NCBI GenBank assembly: GCA_034231615.1
Contig: CM067311.1
Location: 17,628,143-17,692,142, forward strand
From: Meghimatium bilineatum
Lineage: Eukaryota; Mollusca; Gastropoda; Stylommatophora; Philomycidae
Direction: 5' to 3'
DNA length: 64,000 bases
Part shown: in pieces, positions 55,436 to 64,000 of the stretch
How positions within the stretch are numbered: position 1 is the first letter of the stretch
How the letters are laid out: each line of letters begins with the position of its first letter
Made by a program: the position numbers and the translations under genes
The notes under the pieces: model-generated
The model's database searches: none
The model's input: the letters and a program-made list of their open reading frames with translations, nothing else
What the model was told of the DNA's origin: nothing

Positions 55436-56149
55436 CCCCACCACGTTGTAAGCAGTGACACAAGGAATTTCGTGTCCGGAGTGTTCGCCCAGCTGACCAT
55501 CATAAATTTTGAGAATAACAAAGATGAATAAAAACAGTTAAAATCTATAGCTGAGAACATCTGACTATGATATTGTTGTACAGGCACACTATACCACAAG
55601 ATTGTCAGATGTTTCTTGCAGGATCACATGAGCGGCTTATTTCCTGCAATATCCTCATACATGATTTACATCCAGGATCATCTGTCGGAAACTTTGTCTC
55701 GGAGCTAGTGCAGATGTCATGTATGACGGATGTTCATTTCCTGGTATCGATTACGTAACGTGATCCGACAAACATTGGGTCGATAACGCATTCTCTAAAC
55801 AAATGATCAACTGAACCAATGATAACATAAAAATCGAACGATGAGTAACATCTTAAATGAATATTACATATGTAGTGGCATGCATAATTATACTGCGTAT
55901 ATAAACATATATATATATATATGTGAGTGTGTGTGTGTTGTGTCGCGTCGCTCGCGCGCGTACGTGCGTGGTGTGTATGTATATATATTCACTTCGCTCG
56001 AGTTACATAGTAATAGTTACTAGTTCAATAATTGTTAAAACTAATTTGTACCTAAATCATATGATGAAAGGAAAGAGAAGCAGTAGATTGGTATCACTAC
56101 GGTTCGAAATATACATCCATTGTGTATATTAACCGTATAGTATGCGTGC
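55436..56149. other. no recognisable feature
   Basis: Mixed sequence with a short TA run at 55905-55922 and a TG/CG-rich stretch at 55923-55972. Confidence 0.5.
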
Positions 56150-56275
56150 TCGTGTTCTCAAACGAAAGGCACAAATATCACAGCTAAGCTGTAAAGCAGG
56201 TCACAAAGATTTCTATTATGCGGACTACAACCTGATAATCTGCAGGAGTTTGAGAACGAACGTAGAAGAATTCGT
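56150..56275 (+). mobile_element. S2 SINE-like repeat, 3' half
   Basis: ATATCACAGCTAAGCTGTAA, CGGACTACAACCTGATAATC, TGCAGGAGTTTGAGAACGAA and CGTAGAAGAA match the S2 core-to-end. Confidence 0.66.
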
Positions 56276-56304
56276 CACGTGAATTCGTAAATACTCGTAG
56301 AGGA

Positions 56305-56695
56305 GTGGCGCATTAATTGATCCGTGACTTTAGTAAATATATGACTGTCACATTAATTTATCACTAACTTTAATAAATATCGACCGGCACATTAAATTGA
56401 TCAGTGACTTTAGGAAATATATGACGGGCACATTGATTTATCAGTGACTTTGGTAAATATATGACTGGCGCATTAAATGATCAGTGACTTTAGTAAATAT
56501 ATGACTGGCGCATTAAATGATCAGTGATTTGGATTAATATATGACTGGTGCACTAATTGATCAGCGATTTTTAGTAAATATATGATTGGCTCACTAATCG
56601 ATCAGCGCCTTTTTAAATATATGATTTGCATATTAATTGATTAGTGACGGTAGTAAATATATGAATGGCGCATTAATTGATCGGTAACGTTAGTT
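56305..56695. repeat. 41-bp minisatellite, degenerate
   Basis: About 9-10 copies of a unit containing CATTAATTGATCAGTGACTT and TAGTAAATATATGACTGGC. Point differences in nearly every copy. Confidence 0.92.
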
Positions 56696-57159
56696 TGACA
56701 ATGGATATGTTTCGTGTCAGCGGTTAATAGCATTCGCCACACCCCACACAATTCATATATCATCCGTGTGACGTGTCGTTTACGGAACTTTATCATCAAT
56801 GCCATTGTGTACGTCTTTCGGTTCTATGCTAGCCGTTCAGCCTATTCCAATGTCATGTTGAGAAGGTCTTCGATATCCTGTTTCCATCGTAGCCATGATA
56901 TCCTCTTATTTTCTCCAGTTGAACATTTCCCTATATGATACATCTATCGAGAATATTGTGTATTTCTGTTGTGAAACTGTTCATAATGTCAACACTCTCC
57001 TATGTTTTGTATAATATTTTCTGTGTATTATTGAACAGATCTGTTGAGAGAATTCATCCATTTTTTGTCCTCAAACCAGTCAGATATTTCTGCCCTCGAC
57101 TGTTGTTCTTTATAAAACATTTTAATGAGCATTATGAGATGGTGTGGGATGCATCTAAA
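56696..57159. other. no recognisable feature
   Basis: Mixed sequence. A 74-codon frame at 56714-56938 has no identifiable domain. Confidence 0.45.
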
Positions 57160-57700
57160 CGGGCATGTACATATAGCACGGATGTTATCTAGAGGGGAAC
57201 GTACATGTAGCACGGATGTTATCTAGAGGGGTACATACATGTAACACGGATGTTATCTAGAGGGGTACATACATGTAACACGGATGTTATCTAGAGGGGT
57301 ACATACATGTAACACGGATGTTATCTAGAGGGGAACGTACATGTAACACGGATGTTATCTAGAGGGGTACATACATGTAACACGGATGTTATCTAGAGGG
57401 GTACATACATGTAACACGGATGTTATCTAGAGGGGTACATACATGTAACACGGATGTTATCTAGAGGGGTACATACATGTAACACGGATGTTATCTAGAG
57501 GGGTACATACATGTAACACGGATGTTATCTAGAGGGGTACATACATGTAACACGGATGTTATCTAGAGGGGCACGTACATGTAGCACGGATGTTATCTAG
57601 AGGGGAACGTACGTGTAGCACGAATGTTATCTAGAGGGGCACGTACGTGTAGCACGGATGTTAAGTAGATGGGCGCGTATTTGTAGTACATATGTTATAG
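57160..57700. repeat. 34-bp minisatellite
   Basis: About 16 copies of a unit with ACACGGATGTTATCTAGAGG and GGTACATACATGTA. Central copies are identical; edge copies carry AACGTAC, CACGTAC and AGCACG variants. Confidence 0.97.
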
Positions 57701-57754
57701 GTGGCGGCGTCAAACTTTCTTCAGTGGTATTAATTATTAAATGCCATATTAATC

Positions 57755-57935
57755 TTCCTACAACTATCTAGAGTTTGTTCCAATATTATTCTTCCTACAA
57801 CTATCTAGAATTTGTTCCAATATTATTCTTCCTACAGCTCTCTAGAATTTGTTCCAATATTATTCTTCCTACAACTATCTAGAATTTGTTCCACTATTAT
57901 ACTTCCTACAACTATCTAGAGTATGTTCCACTATT
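57755..57935. repeat. 37-bp minisatellite
   Basis: Five copies of a unit with ATTCTTCCTACAACTATCTA and GAATTTGTTCCAATATT. Confidence 0.95.
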
Positions 57936-58978
57936 TATAAATGAGTTCTCATAAAATCAAATCGTATTTTTATACTATATAAAAAATATTAATTTCTTGA
58001 CACCTCAAGCCAAGTCAGTTCCACCTTATTTCAAGTTTATATGAAACCCTCTTTGAGAAGCTATTACATGAGAATGGGCTGTCCATAAATTACGTTCCAC
58101 TGGCGCATAATTTTACTGGCGCAGAGTTTCACTGATGCAGAGTTTCACTGGCACAGAATTCGAAAACAGTAATCGGAACACTAAAGGACTAAGGTTTAAA
58201 AAAAAGCTTTTTGGCCTAATATCAAAAGAAAAAAGCTCAATCCTACCAAACCAAAACACTGTTGTCCAAATATGAATTTTAAAGATTAAATCATCAACAT
58301 TTTACAATAAAGTATGTTGTCACTAAAAAGAAGGTCACACAATCGTCTGTGTTATGTGTTCAATAATACAGTACATCCGTTACCATGGAAACGGTCAGTA
58401 ATTAGTCACTTTGCACCTTAACATTCTAATATTTTGAAACCATAAAATACCAAATGTTATGACAATTATTCTGAGTTGTCGTGAACTGGTGCCGACTTTA
58501 AGTTCATGACAAATCAGGATGAACTAGTATCAGCTGATCGACATGTCACATGGTACAGCCACCAAGGAGTTCCTCGTTCATAATATAGATGTGAACAATA
58601 TTGACTTATTTAGTGTAACTAGTTTATCCCTGTTCCCAGTACAGCTTACAGTGAGAAGTCGAAGTAGACGAAACTCGTATTTCAAATTCTCATTCGATCA
58701 TGAGATTACCCAGTGTTAACTCTTTCGATTCCCTCTAAGATGGATTAGTAAAATGTCTTCACTTGTGGGATGTTCACGTTATACGATGATTTACGAGGTT
58801 GTATACTTTTCCATGTGCTAGACTACAACTAACGTACCTTCTTCTCCGTGCAATACGCTTCTCTAGCAACTCTGTTTCAAGGGTTGAATGCTTGTGATTT
58901 CTCTACAATCCTAGAAGTCGCTTACATTCCCTAGGGTGACATAAACGCCTTGAGTTGGATACTTCAAATCTCCAGGTG
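57936..58978. other. no recognisable gene; short S3 scrap near 58076
   Basis: About 1 kb of AT-rich sequence. GGGCTGTCCATAAATTACGT at 58077 resembles the start of the S3 repeat at 62455, and is followed by three short ACTGGCGCAGAGTTTC-like copies. Confidence 0.45.
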
Positions 58979-59385
<407 letters not shown>

Positions 59386-60767
59386 TGGATGCACACTCAC
59401 AACTGATTGGTGGCTGAAGGTAGACGTTCATAGGATATGAAAAGTGAAAAGTACTTTCAATGGTATGTAAAAACTGTTGAAGTTCAATCACAAACTATAA
59501 AATAAACAATAAAGACCTATAGTAAGTATTAGCAGAAACAATGACAACGAGTTTCTTCGTCGTCCTTCTGTGTTAACCCTTTGTGCCTATCTGCAGCAAA
59601 CATAATTTATAGGTCCATTTTACACTAGTTGTAGATGAATTATCTGTAGATGAGTTATCTGTAGACAGCTGTTTGTGTGTGCTTCATATATGTTTGTTGC
59701 CATAACTTATTTTACTATATAATTCATATTTTGCATGGGTCGGCCTCTGGCTTTGTATTCATTGCGTCTGCAACCGTTCACAAAGACGCGGTGTGACGTA
59801 GTTCGAAAATGTACCACTATCGAAAGTTCACTAACCAGACTCCAAGAACGGGAATTTCAATTGCGCAGACAATTCTCTAATTTTCATATTCCATGATTTG
59901 TAACACTTCATGAAGATATAAGAAAAAAATAACAACAAAATTCCTCGTTTCATATTGTGAAAGTGTTATTAAAAAAACAGTGGTACTATTGTTTTGGTCT
60001 GTTTTATTTTTCTGAGTTAAAATTGAACATCCGTTATATTTCCGATATCCGATTATCTTCATAAATGTGCATACATTAGCTACGATATTTCTCAGCCATC
60101 GTTATGTTTAAAAACTTTTTCAACTCCCCAAAAAATAATCTCATTAACAAACTGCACAGAACGTCCTATTAGATTCTGTGATAGTTTGTGATAGTTTTTT
60201 TTATACACATTCCTTTCATTTCCTTTATCCACAATATAATGAGAAAAACTGTTTATTTGATTGTAAAAATAATTTTATCCTCTGTTGCAAACATTTTATA
60301 GGAACTATATTCTGCATGATTGATTAAGTTTCCTCCATAAATTGTTCCAGAGCCCTCAGTTGGTCCTCGACATCCGTTAACATAGACAGCCAATTTTCTC
60401 AGCAACTGTTATACCTTCCAATTTTGGAGACGGAAGTTATTTAAAGAATCGATGAATTTCCGATTCCACTGGGAGAGATAGGTTTCAACACACACTATTC
60501 CGCAAGCAATACATTCTATGAAACCAATCACCATACAATTCTCCGCAATTCCAGTATTCTATCATAGATACTTTGCTCAAATTGGTTCAATTTTAGTTGT
60601 TTTCTTTACATTTATCTAGAGTTCTTTGTCTAATTTAATAGTTTTTGTAAACAAAATAACTGATTTGTTCATTGTCTAACGCAATATTGTCCTTTATCTG
60701 GTTGTTCTATTGGAAAGAATAATGGATATTTCACCAGATGGTAAATATAGTGTGGGTGTGTGTATTA
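59386..60767. other. no recognisable feature
   Basis: About 1.4 kb of AT-rich sequence. I see no repeat boundary, coding motif or RNA gene. Confidence 0.45.
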
Positions 60768-60778
60768 AGTATAACATG

Positions 60779-61344
60779 TTATGTTATGTTATGTTCCTCC
60801 AGGGCCATAGGTGGCGCATAGGGCAGAAACCATAGCTTTCCATTTCTGTCTTTGTGTTGCCAGGTCTTTCAATTGTTGCGTGTTGTTTAGGTTCATTGAC
60901 ATGCCTTCTCTATTAATGGTTCTTCGTAGAGTTTCTCTAGGTCTCCCTCTTCTTCTTACTCCAGGTGGCACCCAATATAGTGATTGCTGGGGAATTCTTA
61001 GGCTGTTCATTCTGAGAACATGGCCGATGTAAGTCCAACGCCTTTGTCTAATGAAGGAAGATATATAGGTTTGTTTGCTTTCCTCTCTTATAGTAGTGTT
61101 AGATTTAAAGTCACTCCACTTAACGTTCAGAATGGTACGTAGGCATTTGTTTTCAAAGGAGTCGAGTCTTTCATCTGTGGCTTTTGTGGGTTTCCAACTC
61201 TCTCACCCATATGATAGAATAGGGATGATGTTGGAGTTAAATAACTTGAGTTTTGTGGTGTTTCTTAGTGTGTTTGACGTCCATATGTTGAGTAGTTTAT
61301 TGAAAGCACCCGCTGCAAGGGCAATACGGTGTAAAATTTCTTTT
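60779..61344 (-). mobile_element. LINE-A copy 2, 5'-truncated insertion with 11-bp target-site duplication
   Basis: About 566 bp nearly identical to the 3' part of LINE-A copy 1 (2235-2800). It is bounded by the exact 11-mer AGTATAACATG at 60768-60778 and 61345-61355. The 3' end on the minus strand has the (AACAT)n tail. The minus-strand text again gives RRWTYIGHVLRMN and SALCATYGPGGT, with a stop or shift near 61195 where a serine/glycine change and frame loss occur. It starts inside the LHRIALAAGAFNKL block, so only about 185 codons are present. Confidence 0.92.
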
Positions 61345-61457
61345 AGTATAACATGACCCCATGATAAATATAGTGTAGGGGTGTGTATTATGTATAAATG
61401 TGCTGACATACAGATTCATTTTGTGACAGCACATGAAAGATTACAATAAGGAGACAC

Positions 61458-61620
61458 TACTTCTTCTTCTTCTGCGTTATTTCTCAAAGTTCTTTAGATT
61501 AACAGGATGTGTTCAGGAGAACGGAATGCGTTCTCCATGATGCATATCCTAGTTGAGATATCTGCACCTTTCGGCCTGACATATCCGACTTCCTAATGTC
61601 TTTTAGGTCACTTTAACCAT
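61458..61620 (-). mobile_element. S2 SINE-like repeat, subfamily a, minus copy with tail
   Basis: Plus strand begins CTTCTTCTTCTTCTGCGTTA (tail reversed), then AACAGGATGTGTTCAGGAGA, GTTGAGATATCTGCACCTTT and CGGCCTGACATATCCGACTT. The reverse complement gives the GAAGTCGGATATGTCAGGCC core. Confidence 0.74.
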
Positions 61621-61782
61621 GTATGATATAGGGCAGACTCCACCCCAAAACATACTTAATCGTCTCCTACAACATGCATGGAAGTAATAATATTGATATT
61701 CTCTGCTCCCCTCACAGGATCTCTGTAACACATTCATGGCAACGTTTATTCATGGTCTTGTATTTTCCACTGTAATTAAAAG

Positions 61783-62314
61783 CCGAGCTAGTTGAATGAA
61801 CTCTGTACCAGCTACCTAGTCAAAGTTCCAAATTTCCATTTCCGAGCTAGTTGAATGAACTCTGTACCAGTTACCTAGTCAAAGTTCCAAATTTCCATTT
61901 CCGAGCTAGTTGAATGAATTGTGTACCAGTTACCTAGTCAAAGTTCCAAATTTCCATTTCCGAGCTAGTTGAATGAACTCTGTACCAGCTACCTAGTCAA
62001 AGTTTCAAGTTTCCATTTCCGAGCTAGTTGAATGAACTCTGTACCAGTTACCTAGTCAAAGTTCCAAATTTCCATTTCCGAGCTAGTTGAATGAACTCTG
62101 TACCAGCTACCTAGTCAAAGTTTCAAGTTTCCATTTCCGAGCTAGTTGAATGAACTCTGTACCAGTTACCTAGTCAAAGTTCCAAATATCCATTTCCGAG
62201 CTAGTTGAATGAACTCTGTACCAGTTACCTAGTCAAAGTTCCAAATTTCCATTTCCGAGCTAGTTGAATGAACTCTGTACCAGTTACCTAGTCAAAGTTC
62301 CAAGTTTCCATTTC
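61783..62314. repeat. 59-bp minisatellite
   Basis: Nine copies of a 59-bp unit with CCGAGCTAGTTGAATGAACT, CTGTACCAGTTACCTAGTCA and AAGTTCCAAATTTCCATTT. Copies with CAGCTACC and TTTCAAGTTTCC recur at the fourth and sixth positions, suggesting a two-monomer duplication. Confidence 0.98.
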
Positions 62315-62454
62315 AGGATGCTAATATATTTAGATCACCAGTAGCTCTTAGGTTTAGTTATCTTATTAAAATGGGTACCAAATATTCATGGAAATGAAAG
62401 GCAGCGGATGTAATGCAGACGATTTCATCAGCTGGGTAATGAAAGCCAGGGCGC

Positions 62455-62640
62455 AATAGACTGTCCATAAATTACTTCAGCAATTTGGGGGATGGGTCGA
62501 AAAACATTGACTGGTGTTGACATGGGGGGGGGGGAAGAAAGAGGGTAACAGAAGTTGACGTCAGTAATAGTGTTTTAAACATACGACATAAATTGTCTGA
62601 ATTTGAATTTGTTTTTTAATTTAAAGAAAACAGTGTTTAG
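62455..62640. repeat. S3 dispersed repeat
   Basis: GACTGTCCATAAATTACTTC, ATTTGGGGGATGGGTCG, a G-run, GTTGACGTCAGTAATAGTGT and TTGTCTGAATTTGAATTTG. Related pieces at 28990-29105 and 58077. No coding motif. Confidence 0.55.
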
Positions 62641-62928
62641 TAATGTTTCTTTTAATTTTTTCTCCAGAGGGACTTCTAGACATAGTTAAGCAACAGGGTA
62701 GGGGAATTTCTAGATATAATTAATATACATAATTAAACAAGAGGGAGAGGGAATCCCGAATTCTTACAAGTTTTTGTCAAGGAGGGAGAGTAAAACATTA
62801 GCACAAACATATTGTTGATTTCAATTATGTACATCCGAAAACACAATATTTATATAAATATATGTCACAATGTCAATAAAACGAAATATTTTAAGTTTAC
62901 TGACACAATATGAAAAATATGTTGTGAA

Positions 62929-63405
62929 ATATGACATTGTCATTAGAGGTGAGAAAGATAATTCTGCAGAGCTATATAACTCCTATACTAACATATGGGT
63001 GGGAGTCTTGGACAATAAACAAACTGGAAAGTGGGAGATTAGAGGCAACAGAGATGTGGTACTATAGAAGAATGCTGAGAATACCATGGACTGCCAGAAA
63101 AACTGGGTGGAGGTGTTGAAAGAGTCAAATGTAAAACGGACCTTAATCAATAATATAAGAAAAAGACAATCTTCATGTTTTAGCCACTTTATGAGACAGG
63201 AAAAATTTGGAGAACATAGTCACAACAGGCAACATTGAAGGCAACAGAGATAGAAGGCGACAATGTGACAACATATTGGACAGTTTGACAACCTGGCACG
63301 GCAGGGAACAACAACGATCGTGATACATAATACTGTGGACAGAGAGCTGTGGAGAGCCATGACCGCCTACGTAAGACGGCATGGCACCTGATGATGATGA
63401 TGACT
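62929..63405 (+). pseudogene. LINE reverse transcriptase C-terminal fragment (LINE-D copy 3)
   Basis: The plus strand reads MTLSLEVRKIILQSYITPIL, TYGWESWTINKLESGRLEAT and MWYYRRMLRIPWTARKTG, then shifts. Later it reads ENIVTTGNIEGNRDRRRQ and DSLTTWHGR, and ends GGCACCTGATGATGATGATG, the family tail. Relative to copy 1 it has a Cys-to-Trp change in YGCESW and at least four frameshifts. The 5' edge starts within the thumb block. Confidence 0.84.
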
Positions 63406-63930
63406 GACACTATGTGTGTTCTCTATGACTTCCGATCCTGAATGCAATATTTGGGGCTGTTCCGTTAGCACCTCACTACACGGACGTGACCTTTTAGAAT
63501 GGTGTTTAGTAATATTGTTCACTATTTCTTAAACTGTGGCAGATTGTTCTCACATAGATTTTCACACATGACAGGTGCATGTATTGATAAATTCCGTTCT
63601 GTCAGATCAGTAATGTTAATTTAAAAACGTAAGAGTTATTTATCAACACTTAACACCCCTCTTAAGGGTCACATCCATGCAGTAAAGATGTTAACAGGGA
63701 AAGTACCCACCACTCATATGTTATACCTGTCATCTGTATTTTACTAGTTTACTTTTCTATGTATTCAGTCTCCGGTAATTTTACTTAGTTAATTATTTTA
63801 TTGCTCTATACCAAATATTCACCTCTTTAACACGTGATAATTTTCTTATCATCCCTGATTAACGTTATGTTACTCCTATGTTTGTTTCTTCTATATGTAC
63901 TCCTGTTTCCTTACCTCCCTAATGTAATCT
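63406..63930. other. no recognisable feature
   Basis: AT-rich sequence up to the assembly gap. Confidence 0.5.
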
Positions 63931-64000
63931 NNNNNNNNNNNNNNNNNNNNNNNNNNNNNNNNNNNNNNNNNNNNNNNNNNNNNNNNNNNNNNNNNNNNNN
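63931..64000. other. assembly gap (N)
   Basis: Seventy N characters to the window end. Confidence 0.99.

Overview
This window reads as repeat-dense, gene-poor nuclear DNA from an invertebrate animal. I find no convincing host protein-coding gene, no rRNA and no functional tRNA. The retroelement mix (Jockey-like, RTE/BovB-like and other LINE reverse-transcriptase fragments, a Penelope-like GIY-YIG endonuclease, hAT-type MITEs, tRNA-like SINEs), the AT-rich base composition and the many short-period tandem arrays suit a lophotrochozoan, and a mollusc is my best guess. That assignment is inference from familiarity with element families. The window ends in a run of N from 63931.

Layout. 1-5 kb: fragments of at least four retroelement families, nearly all in minus orientation (LINE-C, Penelope-like, LINE-F, LINE-A, LINE-B), plus a hAT-like MITE. 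5-11 kb: SINE-like repeats, about 1.7 kb of polypyrimidine DNA, and 13-, 16- and 70-bp arrays. 11-16 kb: an unnamed repeat pair, one copy split by a tRNA-derived SINE with target-site duplication; a LINE nested in another LINE; 27- and 29-bp arrays. 16-25 kb: a LINE graveyard with two decayed Jockey-like ORF2 copies, other reverse-transcriptase pieces and a LINE C-terminus with a C2H2 finger. 26.4-28.3 kb: a 40-bp satellite of about 47 monomers. 29-41 kb: LINE-D and LINE-E pieces, SINE-like copies and arrays. 41-46 kb: 42-bp, 18-bp and 40-bp arrays. 46-52 kb: a second hAT-like MITE, SINE-like copies and a 33-bp array. 53-55 kb: the best-preserved Jockey-like element, lacking the catalytic core of its reverse transcriptase. 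56-63 kb: 41-, 34-, 37- and 59-bp arrays, a recent LINE-A insertion with a perfect 11-bp target-site duplication, and a third LINE-D copy.

The parts do not form a pathway. They record repeated insertion, 5' truncation and tandem amplification. LINE families are recognised by their C-terminal protein and by the short tandem tail at their 3' ends (AACAT, TGA, CTAA, GATA, AATG or CTGA type). Long open frames in the arrays arise because some periods divide by three and the monomers lack stops, so I do not call them genes.

The most useful results are the hAT-like MITE pair, the LINE-A insertion, the SINE insertion at 11.4-11.6 kb, two widespread SINE-like families (S1, with fold-back copies, and S2, with a GAA-rich tail), the Penelope-like GIY-YIG remnant, the palm-deleted Jockey element, and higher-order structure in the 40-bp and 18-bp arrays. 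Family labels such as LINE-A, S1 and D1 are local names used only here.
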